Shown here: positions 49,123 through 60,000 of the stretch, piece after piece
Layout: each line of letters begins with the position of its first letter
How positions within the stretch are numbered: position 1 is the first letter of the stretch
NCBI RefSeq assembly: GCF_029227915.1
Contig: NC_079882.1
Location: forward strand, 19,599,001-19,659,000
Direction of reading: 5' to 3'
DNA length: 60,000 nucleotides
Origin: Hydractinia symbiolongicarpus
Lineage: Eukaryota > Cnidaria > Hydrozoa > Anthoathecata > Hydractiniidae
Position numbers and translations under genes: made by a program
The notes under the pieces: model-generated
What the model saw: only the letters and a program-made list of their open reading frames with translations
Databases searched by the model: none
What the model was told of the DNA's origin: nothing

Positions 49123-50527
49123 ATGGGTGCTTGTATGGATTGCTTGTTAGGTTCTGCTGATTACAACAAACAAGAGGAAGAACAAGTATCTCAAGAAGAA
49201 ATTGTAAGAAATTATTATTAGTAAACAGTTCTAAGTCTCACAACACAAAACTGTTTGACAATGTAGAATCCTGTCTTAGGTCAGAAAATGATAGAATAAA
49301 AAAAGAGGTCCAAAGTTCTCCCAATATTTTCACTGAATAAACAATAGGCAATTCAACAGGGTGTCTTGAATAAACATCATTTCTTAAACCTGATTCTAAG
49401 CACCCATTATAGAAAAGTATGTGGGGGGATTTTTTCGATAAAATTTGCCATCATTATAAATTTGAGATGGTTGACACTGTTCATAGTGTTTTTGTAACAC
49501 AAAAGGACTCAATTTCAAAATCATAATCTTCCATGAAATAAAGTGAAATTATTTGAGCCCGGTGTTGTACACAATATTTTATAATTTGGCATATTTGAGT
49601 TAAAACTTATATTTACATATATTTAATCTCAGGAAGAAAGAAGAAAAAGGCAAGCTGAAGCAGCTATGCAACGCCAGAAACAGGTAAAAGTCCCTAAAAC
49701 TCTTTTGTTTTGTAATCAATTGCCAAGGTAACTATTGTTACAATAATAAGAATAATAAAATAATGTTATTATGCAGCCTTTACATGTATTAAGCCTGAAA
49801 TAGTAAAATATATCGCAAAATTGTCAAAAATTAATTCCCACAAATTTGGATTTTTTTTCTCCTTTATTTACACTAATATTTACAATAATTTTTTTCTTTT
49901 AATTAACCTGGAACCACATATGATGCATATGTGGATTTCAACTTCAGCAGTCTTTATTTTATGTCTGGGTATAAATTGTCATCAAATTCTTCAAATTTAA
50001 TTCTCCTGAAATATTACGAACTTGCGAAAATTGGGTCTTGTGAAATTAAATTTTATTTTAAAAAGTTTCTCACTAAAATTAATTCCCTTCAGGTAGCTAT
50101 CCACCCCATAATTCACCGCATTTTATATCTTTGCTTACCATGTTAACACACATTAATTTCCTGTTTTTACAGGAGGAAGGAAGAGGCATAAAGGATCCTG
50201 AAAGACTGAGAAGAGAGAAACGAAAACGTGAAGATGCTGATCGTGAAGCACAAAGAAGTGGAAATCATGATGGTCATTTAAAAGTATGTTTTAAATTTTG
50301 GCATGGTGTTCATAGGGATGGATGTTCTTCTCATTACTAGACGATTTCTATCCCTTCCTTCCTTTTCATAATATTTATATTAATGATAAACTGGATAAAT
50401 TCATAAGTGATTAATGTACCAATGAAAGTCAAGCAAAATTTACCCAAGAACCTATCTATTCCTAAATTGTTACAGTTAACTAAATAAAATCATATTTATT
50501 TCATATTTTTAGTGGAGTGTCAGCTAA
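49123..50527 (+). CDS. SVIP: SVIP-like small VCP/p97-interacting protein, 4 exons, 85 aa
   Basis: Exons 49123-49203, 49633-49683, 50173-50283 and 50513-50527 join in phase 0 with GT-AG introns. In vertebrates SVIP is a small membrane-anchored adaptor that binds VCP/p97 and inhibits ER-associated degradation. The N-terminus MGACMDCLL fits N-myristoylation at G2 plus cysteine acylation. Exon 2 (EERRKRQAEAAMQRQKQ) carries the VCP-interacting motif pattern R..(x)AxAAxxR. Exon 3 encodes EEGRGIKDPERLRREKRKRE, matching the RGI-D block of SVIP, and exon 4 ends WSVS, like the human WTVS end. The family length is about 77 residues, so 85 fits. Every exon is 111 nt or less, so the gene is easily missed. 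Confidence 0.85.
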
Positions 50528-50750
50528 TGCCTCGTCATGTGAATGTTATTTTGCAAGGGGGATGTTCAGATACGAAATAATGGTCCATTTTGTTTTCATG
50601 TATGTTATATGCAAATGTATCAACCGATTTTGCGGATAAACAATTTTATTTATCGTTGGTGAATAGCTACTTTCAAATGTTGTAAGAAATGCTTATAAAA
50701 CGAAAATTTTTAAACTTACACTTAAACTTACACTTTCTAAGAACAAACAA

Positions 50751-50789
50751 TTTTCAGTTCTTTGACAAACCGTCAAAGAACTGAAAATT
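50751..50789. repeat. Hairpin with 16-bp stem
   Basis: TTTTCAGTTCTTTGAC and its exact inverse complement are separated by about 5 bases. In the second unit (about 56019-56055) one stem base is changed. Possibly the core of a small MITE. Confidence 0.75.
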
Positions 50790-52469
50790 AGTTCGATTTT
50801 AATGATGGTGTTGGAATCTGCAACTAGTGTATCTCTCTTAGCGTAATGGAAATCTATTTAGGACTGGTTCACAAATCAAAAAAAAGGTAGCACTAAATGT
50901 CAATCTGATGTAGGGAAGGAGAGGTTTAAATTCTTAAACGTTTTATGCTACTTTATTTTACACTTCTTTTTGTCTTTATGCGTCGCGGGAACTTATGTCC
51001 GTGTGCTTGCGATTTCAAGAATCGACGATATTCGGATATTAGGTTCTTTTGATTTTGATGTTGAGTGCAGTGAGGGGGTGGGAGTAAAATCTAAACATGG
51101 GATAGACGTTTGGCGTACGTTTTTCGATGTGAGTCATTCCATATTAACTAACAAATATTCTTAGAAAATTTTGTTTGATGTGTTTTATTTTATGAGTTAT
51201 TATTCCATTCCATTTTATATTTAATTTCAAAGCACTATTGGAAAGGCCTATTTAAAATGGAAATATATGTAACAAACACAGTTTTTAATAAAGATGGGTT
51301 TTCTGTTTAATTCGCAGTGGATATAAAACGATTATATTACATAAAAAAATTTATGAAGCAATGCATTTATAATTTCATGATGAGATTTATATTTTATTTC
51401 TGTGACATTCGAGACTCGTGAAACTCTCTGCAGTTTCTTTATTGCTATGTTATTGCTTTTGTCAGGGACGACGTGAACTTCTCACCTATGTCTCTGCTTC
51501 ATTATCGTGTTATTTCGCTGAGAAAATCAAGGGTTTACTTTGTAGTTTGTTACACCCATGGTAAAAAAACATCCAAGAACGTCAAAGCCTTTTTACAGCT
51601 GAGGGCACGATCCAAATCAAAGATAAATTGATATTTTTACATTAGCAGGCAGCTGCAATCAAATTAAGCCATACAAATCGATAACTTTATCAATCATAAT
51701 TTTTAACAGCCGGTTTGTTCAGTATCCCTTTTTTTGTGTCCATTTTGTTTTCTTAACTCTTAGTGTTGAGCTTTTACTTAAGCAATATTCCATATAGTAA
51801 TACTGCCCACACGATAAAAAAATAACGTATCAGTAAAAGCGAATAGTTAGCATTTGATCGTAAAAAATCAACGTCAATCTAACTTTTCCTTCTCGACTAA
51901 TTTCCCTATTTTTTTTATTTATTTATTTATTTTTTTTGGGGGGGGGCAATACCTGGTTTTCCTTGCAAAGGACAAAACAACATTTGTCATATGCGCTCGG
52001 TCGAACTAAATATTTAAAAAATGACGTAACATAATTTTTTCCTTTCGCTCGATTAGCAAATTCTCCTTGAGTTTAAATTTTGTGTCTAGTTCTTTCTTAT
52101 TGCCTTTTTACTTGTGCCAATCAATATCGAACTAAGTTTAATCGCGTCGTATATGGAACAGGATTTTGCTATTTTATGATTTCTGTTCTCCATTCTTTTT
52201 TTTCCATCCAGTTCGTAAAATCTATTAGTTTAAGTCATTTTGTATATTATCTGATATCGGAGCGGCGATAGGTAAGGGTCCCAGAAACGAGGTTGTCATT
52301 GGCCTAAACTTTGTATGCTAAAAATTTTGTGTTCCTTAATTTTGGTGCCACAAGTTTACTTTTTATTTAAGAAATCATTTCATTTCACTAATGTGGTTTG
52401 CATTAGTTGTTTTGTTTATTGCACCACACTATCTTGCTTTTTTATTTTGAACTCTCTATATTAGGTGTA
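50790..52469. other. Non-coding DNA of duplication unit 1
   Basis: No recognisable gene. A short ORF near 50970-51164 is interrupted and altered in unit 2, which argues against coding. It includes a low-complexity T-rich tract ending in a G run (about 51909-51947). The matching unit 2 stretch is about 56056-57750. Confidence 0.5.
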
Positions 52470-52964
52470 CATTAGAATCCGGAGATTCGTCTGACTTTGC
52501 GAATGTCCGGAATATCCGTAATCTTGAAAAACACTACTGTCAGGATTTGTTAAAGATTTTTGGTGAAAATAATAAATGCATTAAAAGCTTTCGCCTTTTA
52601 TCAATTGCTTTTAAAATTTCATACTTTCAACAATCAGACATAATTGTATTTTACGTTTCTCTCCGCCGCGTGACACAATGTTGAAATTGAAAAATGAGCG
52701 CTCCCAGAAAAACGTGTGTTTCAAATGAAATTTGCAAGAATTCGATTTCCAATATAAGTCATTTAACATACAGTTTTCGGAATGTCCGAATTACATTCGG
52801 TTTTTTCGCTAAAGGAACGGAAGAAAATAGTACGACTTAGCGAATGACCAAGATATCCGGGGTACGACTTAGGCGGATTATTTTTGCTTAAGGGGGACAA
52901 GGAATACGTACGGGTAAGCGAATGTCCGAGTTTACCCGGAGAACAACTAAACGGTATTCTACTG
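52470..52964. mobile_element. Tc1/mariner (pogo-like) MITE, 495 bp, unit 1
   Basis: Ends CATTAGAATCCGGAGATTCG (left) and, inverted, CAGTAGAATACCGTTTAGTT (right) are flanked by TA on both sides, as in the Tc1/mariner superfamily; a CAGT-type start is common in pogo/Tigger. Subterminal CGAATGTCCG motifs repeat near both ends. No transposase ORF. Confidence 0.6.
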
Positions 52965-53825
52965 TACTTAGGACAGAAAGGCTTGCAATTTTTCTTCTGT
53001 CTTATGTCTTGTCTCTTCTCGCGGGAGTTTGTTTGGAAAATTTCTAAATCAATAAAACAGCGAAAGTTATTTTCACAAAATTACAAATAATTCACGGCTC
53101 ACTAAAATTTCTCTTGCTAATATTTTTTATTTTTTTTCATTGAATAAGTGGGTTACTTTTCATAAACGTTTTTCACTCAAGTGAGTGAGAAGTTATTGGA
53201 GAGACGATTGACTTGTTTAATCTAAAAATGCATCGAAATTTAAATTTTCTAACTTTGTTCCCAGGGTTTTTTGTCCCTAACCAGCGTTGCGCTTTTTGAC
53301 AGGTATGACGAACAATGTTTGTTAAGCCTAAGAAAATGTTGTGAAGTTTTTAAGTTTTTTAAATTTTAAGTAATTTTTCTTTTTATTCTATGTCTATTAA
53401 CCAGTATATAGTGAGATTAAAGTTGTAATTACTGATGTTCAAAATTCAAATGCAATAATTTTTTATGTGTTTTTATAAGAATGCATATGTTCAACTACGA
53501 TATCGTATGAAAATTAGCCAATCCAGCCTGCAGAAAAAAGAAGAAAAAGAAGAAAAAACATGAAAAGGATTTTACCTTTGTTTTGTTCTCTTTTTATCGT
53601 TTTGTCCTTTTTTTTGTTTATGTAACGTGTTAAGTTTTTTATAATTTAAGTTGCCGTTTTAGCACCATGTACACAAATTGTCTTATTGTTAAGAAATAAA
53701 TTTATCATAACGTTTATACAATCTCTTCTTCCCGCCAAAAGCGAGTTTAACAGAAAATTATGACAAAAAAACGTCAGGTTTGGACAAAAAATCCGAAAAT
53801 ATGATTCACAATCTTTATAGCTATT

Positions 53826-54932
53826 ACAGAGAGATTGCTTGAGTTTGGAATGGCAACGGACATGGTGGTTTGCAACACATCATTCAGTTAGAGACAGAGT
53901 CGTCTGATAACATATGATTCAGGTGGCTGTAAGACACAGATAGATTACTTCCTGGTTAGAAAGTCAGACAAGACAGTGGCGAAGGACGGGAAAGTTATAT
54001 CGGGGGAAGAGTGTGTTTCCCAGCATAGGTTGCTGGTTTGTGATATTATCTTGAAGAGTGTTAAAGAAGCCAAGGGAAAGTACAGGCCCCGTCGTAAAGT
54101 CTGGAAGCTGAAGGAAGAGATTGTAGCAAGACAATTTAGTGCAAAAGTTCAGCAGTTAGCCCACAATGGTCAGTGTGATAGTGACAATGTTGAAAGTACT
54201 TGGACTACTTTGAAGAATTGTCTTCTAGAAGCTTCTGATGATACCTGTGGGTGGACGAAATGACTAGCTAGACATAGACAGACCTGGTGGTGGAATAATG
54301 AGGTTGACCAGTGTATAAAAGAAAAGAGGAAACTTTGGAAAGAGTGGAAGTCAGGTGGTAGTAAAAATATTTACTTAGAAGCTAAGCGTCGTGCTCGTAC
54401 AGCAGTGTATAAGGCAAAATCAGAAGCAGAGAGAAACAGATTTGCAGATGTGTTAAGAAGGGAAGACCAGCGCAATGAGGTATTCAAGATAGCAAAGCAA
54501 ATGAAGAAGACTAATCAAGATGTTGTAGGTGAGAAGTGTATACGTAATAATGAAGGTGTTTTGGCTAGCACAGAAGAGGAGAAAAGTGTAGCTTGGAAGA
54601 ATTATTATCAGAGGTTGCTTAACACTGAGTTTGATTGGGATGAGGATAATTTGTCTGATGATGATGTTGTAGAAGGGCCAGCTATGCAGATCAAGACAGA
54701 ATTGGTAGTCGAGGCTATTAAGAAATTGAAGATTGGCAAGGCTGCAGGAGTATCAGGTATTGTTGCAGAGGTGGTAAAAGCATCTGGATATATTGGAGTT
54801 GAGCTTATTACAAGTTTTGCTAATAAGATTATAAAGGATGGTGCTATTCCGAGTGAGTGGCAGTCGAGTGTAATAGTGATTTGTTTCAAGGGCAAGGGTA
54901 ATGCATTAGAAGAGGTAACTATAGAGGTTTGA
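53826..54932 (+). pseudogene. 5'-truncated LINE, endonuclease end and N-terminal RT region, unit 1
   Basis: The frame begins inside the APE-type endonuclease (ERLLEFGMATDMVVCNTSF, IDYFLV, SQHRLLVCDI, which matches the conserved final SxH block). It continues through RHRQTWWWNNEVDQCIKEKR into the region before the RT core (EEKSVAWKNYYQRLL, AVEAIKKLKIGKAAG-like). Defects: an in-frame TAG near 53890, a TGA at 54261-54263, and a one-base loss near 54912 that shifts the frame. It is therefore dead. The 5' truncation near 53826 is typical of LINE insertion. Confidence 0.85.
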
Positions 54933-55606
54933 AGTTGGTTGATCAAGTAATGAAAGTTATTGAAAGAGTGATTGATAAGTTACTTAGAGAAAGAATTGAT
55001 ATAGATAAGATGCAATTTGGTTTTGTTCCAGGGCGTGGCACTACAGATGCAATATTTTTACTCAGACAGCTTCAGGAAAAGTATTTAGGAAAGAGAAAGA
55101 ATCTCTATTTTGCCTTTGTAGATTTAGAGAAAGCTTTTGATAGAGTGCCACGTAAAGTTATTTGGTGGGCTATGAGAAAATTAGGTGTGGATGAGTGGCT
55201 AGTTACGATGGTACAGTCTATGTACAGCAATGCTAGAAGTCGTGTCAGGATTAATGATTCACTTAGTGATGAATTTAGTGTAAATGTTGGTGTACATCAG
55301 GGTTCTGTACTTACCCCTTTGTTGTTTGTTCTAGTCTTAGAAGCGCTGTCGATTGAGTTCAGAACAGGTTGTCCATGGCAGTTATTGTATGCAGATGATT
55401 TGGTTCTCATAACACACATTAATTTCCTGTTTTTACAGGAGGAAGGAAGAGGCATAAAGGATCCTGAAAGACTGAGAAGAGAGAAACGAAAACGTGAAGA
55501 TGCTGATCGTGAAGCACAAAGAAGTGGAAATCATGATGGTCATTTAAAAGTATGTTTTAAATTTTGGCATGGTGTTCATAGGGATGGATGTTCTTCTCAT
55601 TACTAG
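54912..55606 (+). pseudogene. LINE reverse transcriptase core fused in frame to SVIP exon 3
   Basis: After the frameshift the RT continues: FGFVPGRGTTDAIFLLRQLQ, motif A FAFVDLEKAFDRVPR, motif B HQGSVLTPLLF and motif C LLYADDLVLI. Right after the YADD block the tandem-duplication junction (55409/55410) replaces the LINE with SVIP intron 2 end (THINFLFLQ) and exon 3 (EEGRGIKDPERLR) in the same frame, to a stop at 55604-55606. The fusion is a by-product of the junction; no sign that it is expressed. Confidence 0.85.
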
Positions 55607-55793
55607 ACGATTTCTATCCTTTCCTTCCTTTTCATAATATTTATATTAATGATAAACTGGATAAATTCATAAGTGATTAATGTACCAATGAAAGTCAAGC
55701 AAAATTTACCCAGGAACCTATCTATTCCTAAATTGTTACAGTTAACTAAATAAAATCATATTTATTTCATATTTTTAGTGGAGTGTCAGCTAA
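55439..55793 (+). CDS. Duplicate SVIP exons 3 and 4
   Basis: Exon 3 copy 55439-55549 and exon 4 copy 55779-55793 keep the same acceptors, donor, frame and stop as the first set and encode the same residues. No copy of exons 1 and 2 lies before them, so they could only be used by splicing from exon 2 at 49683, which would give the same 85-residue protein with a 3' end 5.3 kb further away. Confidence 0.8.
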
Positions 55794-57750
55794 TGCCTCG
55801 TCAGGTGAATGTTATTTTGCAAGGGGGATGTTCAGATACGAAATAATGGTCCATTTTGTTTTCATGTATGTTATATGCAAATGTATCAACCGATTTTGCG
55901 GATAAACAATTTTATTTATCGTTGGTGAATAGCTACTTTCAAATGTTGTAAGAAATGCTTATAAAACGAAAATTTTTAAACTTACACTTAAACTTACACT
56001 TTCTAAGAACAAAACAATTTTCAGTTCTTTGACAAACCGTCAAAGAACTTAAAATTAGTTCGATTTTAATGATGGTGTTGGAATCTGCAACTAGTGTATC
56101 TCTCTTAGCGTAATGGAAAATTATTTAGGACTGGTTCACAAATCAAAAAAAGGTAGCACTAAATGTCAATCTGATGTAGGGAAGGAGAGGTTTAAATTCT
56201 TGAACGTTTTATGCTACTTTATTTTACACTTCTTTTTGTCTTTATGCGTCGCGGGAACTTATGTCCGTGTGCTTGCGATTTCAAGAATCAACGATACTCA
56301 AATTTTAGGCTCTTTTGTTTTTGATGTTGAGGGCAATGAGGGGGTGGGAGTAAAATCTAAACATGGGATAGACGTTTGGCGTACGTTTTTTGATATGTGA
56401 GTCATTCCATATTAACTAACGAATATTCTTAGAAAATTTTGTTTGAGGTGTTTTATTTTATAAGTTATTATTCTATTCCATTTTATATTTAATTTCAAAG
56501 CACTATTGGAAAGGCCTATTTAAAATGGAAATATATGTTACAAACACAGTTTTTAATAAAGATGGGTTTTCTGTTTAATTCGCAGTGGATATAAAACGAT
56601 TATATTACATAGAAAAATTTATGAAGCAATGCATTTATAATTTTATGATGAGATTTATATTTTATTTCTGTGACATTCGAGACTCGTGAAACTCTCTGCA
56701 GTTTCTTGATTGCTATGTTATTGCTTTTGTCAGGGACGACGTGAACTTCTCACCTATGTCTCTGCTTCATTATCGTGTTATTTCGCTGAGAAAATCAAGG
56801 GTTTACTTTGTAGTTTGTTACACCCATGGTAAAAAAACATCCAAGAACGTCAAAGCCTTTTTACAGCTGAGGGCACGATCCAAATCAAAGATAAATTGAT
56901 ATTTTTACATTAGCAGGCAGCTGCAATCAAATTAAGCCATACAAATCGATAACTTTATCAATCATAATTTTTAACAGCCGGTTTGTTCAGTATCCGTTTT
57001 TTTTGTGTCCATTTTGTTTTCTTAACTCTTAGTGTTGAGCTTTTACTTAAGCGATATTCCATATAGTAATACTGCCCACACGATAAAAAAATAACGTATC
57101 AGTAAAAGCGAATAGTTAGCATTTGATCGTAAAAAATCAACGTCAATCTAACTTTTCCTTCTCGACTAATTTCCCTATTTTTTTTATTTATTTATTTATT
57201 TTTTTTTGGGGGGGGCAATGCTTGGTTTTCTTTGCAAAGGACAAAACAACATTTGTCATATGCTCGGTCGAACTAAATATTTAGAAAATGACGTAACATA
57301 TTTTTTTCTTTTCGCTCGATTAGCAAATGCTCCTTGAGTTTTAATTTTGTGTCTAGTTCTTTCTTATTGCCTTTTTACTTGTGCCAATCAATATCGAACC
57401 AAGTTTAATCGCGTCGTATATGGAACAAATTTTTGGAACAGGATTTTGCTATTTTATGATTTCTGTTCTCCATTCTTTCTTTTTCCATCCAGTTCGTAAA
57501 ATCTATTAGTTTAAGTCATTTTGTATATTATCTGATATCGGAGCGGCGATAGGTAAGGGTCCCAGAAACGAGGTTGTCATCGGCCTAAACTTTGTATGCC
57601 AAAAATTTTGTGTTCCCTAATTTTGGTGCCACAAGTTTACTTTTTATTTAAGAAATCATTTCATTTCACTAATGTGGTTTGCATTAGTTGTTTTGTTTAT
57701 TACACCACACTATCTTGCTTTTTTATTTTGAACTCTCTATATTAGGTGTA

Positions 57751-58245
57751 CATTAGAATCCGGAGATTCGTCTGACTTTGCGAATGTCCGAAATATCCGT
57801 AATCTTGAAAAACACTACTGTCAGGATTTGTTAAAGATTTTTGGTGAAAATAATAAATGCATTAAAAGCTTTTGCCTTTTATCAATTGCTTTTAAAATTT
57901 CATACTTTCATCAATCAGACATAATTGTATTTTACGTTTCTCTCCGTCGCGTGACACAATGTTGAAATTGAAAAATGAGCGCTCCCAGAAAAACGTGTGT
58001 TTCAAATGAAATTTGCAAGAATTCGATTTCCAATATAAGTCATTTAACATACAGTTTTCGGAATGTCCGAATTACATTCGGTTTTTTCGCTAAAGGAACG
58101 GAAGAAAATAGTACGACTTAGCGAATGACCAAGATATCCGGGGTACGACTTAAGCGGATTATTTTTGCTTAAGGGGGACAAGGAATACATACGAGTAAGC
58201 GAATGTCCGAGTTTACCCGGAGAACAACTAAACGGTATTCTACTG
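57751..58245. mobile_element. Pogo-like MITE, 495 bp, unit 2 copy
   Basis: Copy of the element at 52470-52964 with the same TA-flanked ends and a few substitutions. Present through the tandem duplication, not independent transposition. Confidence 0.6.
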
Positions 58246-59103
58246 TACTTAGGACAGAATGTTTTGCGGGCAAAAGGCTTGCGATTTTTCTTCTGTCTTA
58301 TGTCTTGTCTCTTCTCGCGGAAGTTTGTTTGGAAAATTTCTAAATCAATAAAACAGCGAAAGTTATTTTCACAAAATTACAAATAATTCACGGCTCACTA
58401 AAATTTCTCTTGCTAATATTTTTTATTTTTTTTCATTGAATAAGTGGGTTACTTTTCATAAACGTTTTTCACTCAAGTGAGTGAGAAGTTATTGGAGAGA
58501 CGATTGACTTGTTTAATTTAAAAATGCATCGAAATTTAAATTTTCTAACTTTGTTCCCAGGGTTTTTTGTCCCTAACCAGCGTTGCGCTTTTTGACAGGT
58601 ATGACGAACAATGTTTGTTAAGCCTAAGAAAATGTTGTGAAGTTTTTAAGTTTTTTAAATTTTAAGTAATTTTTCTTTTTATTATGTAGTGAGATTAAAG
58701 TTGTAATTACTGATGTTCAAAATTCAAATGCAATAATTTTTTATGTGTTTTTATAAGAATGCATATGTTCAACTACGATATCGTATGAAAATTAGCCAAT
58801 CCAGCGTGCAGAAAAAAGAAGAAAAAGAAGAAAAAACATGAAAAGGATTTTACCTTTGTTTTGTTCTCTTTTTATCGTTTTGTCCTTTTTTTTGTTTATG
58901 TAACGTGTTAAGTTTTTTATAATTTAAGTTGCCGTTTTAGCACCATGTACACAAATTGTCTTATTGTTAAGAAATAAATTTATCATAACGTTTATACAAT
59001 CTCTTCTTCCCGCCAAAAGCGAGTTTAACAGAAAATTATGACAAAAAAACGTCAGGTTTGGACAAAAAATCCGAAAATATGATTCACAATCTTTATAGCT
59101 GTT

Positions 59104-60000
59104 ACAGAGAGATTGCTTGAGTTTGGAATGGCAACGGACATGGTGGTTTGCAACACATCATTCAGTTAGAGACAGAGTCGTCTGATAACATATGATTCAG
59201 GTGGCTGTAAGACACAGATAGATTACTTCCTGGTTAGAAAGTCAGACAAGACAGTGGCGAAGGACGGGAAAGTTATATCGGGGGAAGAGTGTGTTTCCCA
59301 GCATAGGTTGCTGGTTTGTGATATTATCTTGAAGAGTGTTAAAGAAGCCAAGGGAAAGTACAGGCCCCGTCGTAAAGTCTGGAAGCTGAAGGAAGAGATT
59401 GTAGCAAGACAATTTAGTGCAAAAGTTCAGCAGTTAGCCCACAATGGTCAGTGTGATAGTGACAATGTTGAAAGTACTTGGACTACTTTGAAGAATTGTC
59501 TTCTAGAAGCTTCTGATGATACCTGTGGGTGGACGAAATGACTAGCTAGACATAGACAGACCTGGTGGTGGAATAATGAGGTTGACCAGTGTATAAAAGA
59601 AAAGAGGAAACTTTGGAAAGAGTGGAAGTCAGGTGGTAGTAAAAATATTTACTTAGAAGCTAAGCGTCGTGCTCGTACAGCAGGCAAAATCAGAAGCAGA
59701 CAGAAACAGATTTGCAGATGTGTTAAGAAGGGAAGACCAGCGTAATGAGGTATTCAAGATAGCAAAGCAAATGAAGAAGACTAATCAAGATGTTGTAGGT
59801 GAGAAGTGTATACGTAATAATGAAGGTGTTTTGGCTAGCACAGAAGAGGAGAAAAGTGTAGCTTGGAAGAATTATTATCAGAGGTTGCTTAACACTGAGT
59901 TTGATTGGGATGAGGATAATTTGTCTGATGATGATGTTGTAGAAGGGCCAGCTATGCAGATCAAGACAGAATTGGTAGTCGAGGCTATTAAGAAATTGAA
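59104..60000 (+). pseudogene. 5'-truncated LINE, unit 2 copy, continues past window
   Basis: Matches 53826-54720 of unit 1, including the TAG and TGA stops (the latter at 59539-59541), and carries an extra small deletion near 59682 that changes the frame. It runs off the right edge, so the sequence beyond the RT YADD motif, lost at the unit 1 junction, should be found just outside. Confidence 0.85.

Larger units (their letters stand above)
50144..60000. repeat. Diverged tandem duplication, 5,266-bp unit
   Basis: Unit 1 is 50144-55409. Unit 2 starts at 55410 and runs off the window. Both begin TAACACACATTAATTTCCTG. They contain, in the same order, SVIP exons 3 and 4, a pogo-like MITE, a T-rich/G7 tract and a 5'-truncated LINE. 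Scattered substitutions and indels (for example a gap at 58685 and another near 59682) suggest about 1-2% divergence, so this is older than the Harbinger duplication, or reflects haplotypes. Confidence 0.93.

Noticed and set aside
50970-51164. ORF with ILGSFDFDVECSEGVG and its longer partner at 56113-56400
   Set aside because: The two duplication units differ by frame-changing indels here and no family is recognisable, so it is probably not coding.
52884-53090. ORF beginning MLKGDKEYVRVSECPSLPGE, repeated at 58165-58386
   Set aside because: It overlaps the right end of the pogo-like MITE; the reading is inverted-repeat sequence.
54608-54946. 112-aa minus-strand ORF
   Set aside because: Antisense shadow of the LINE reading frame.

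Overview
The window is animal nuclear DNA: AT-rich, with short exons split by many GT-AG introns, long introns and many transposon remnants. I suspect an invertebrate, possibly a cnidarian, but only from general character; no marker here fixes the species.

Left two thirds (1-42225, minus strand): one gene, the axonemal inner-arm dynein heavy chain 1 (DNAH1). I placed 61 exons by homology plus splice sites. They join into 10,119 coding bases (3,373 codons) with no stop or frame conflict. The start codon is at 42225. The gene leaves the window at base 1 inside the region after AAA5, so about the last fifth of the protein is missing. Four P-loops (AAA1-AAA4), the stalk and the microtubule-binding domain are all present. 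Two introns in the stalk region use GC donors, and an 18-nt microexon is possible.

DNA inside the DNAH1 introns: the 8.5-kb intron 23412-31924 carries a complete PIF/Harbinger transposon (27770-30882, TAA target-site duplication). It encodes a DDE transposase and a double-MADF/BESS partner protein. An exact 2,447-bp tandem duplication adds a truncated second copy (25056-27502). A palindromic MITE lies at 31071-31221. The 3.1-kb intron 36615-39756 carries a Kolobok-like element with TTAA flanks and a decayed THAP domain. A tRNA-derived SINE candidate lies near 9826-10037.

Intergenic region (42226-49122): a LINE 3' fragment just upstream of the DNAH1 start, then non-coding DNA with two families of local tandem repeats.

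Right end (49123-60000, plus strand): a small four-exon gene for an 85-residue SVIP-like protein (small VCP/p97-interacting protein; N-myristoylation signal, VCP-interacting motif, WSVS C-terminus). From its intron 2 rightward, 5,266 bp (50144-55409) is tandemly duplicated with about 1-2% divergence. The unit holds SVIP exons 3 and 4, a pogo/mariner-type MITE and a 5'-truncated LINE. At the junction the LINE reverse transcriptase reads in frame into SVIP exon 3.

I found no wholly new system. The most unusual items are the Harbinger element with its tandem MADF partner and palindromic ends, and the two tandem duplications, one exact and one diverged.
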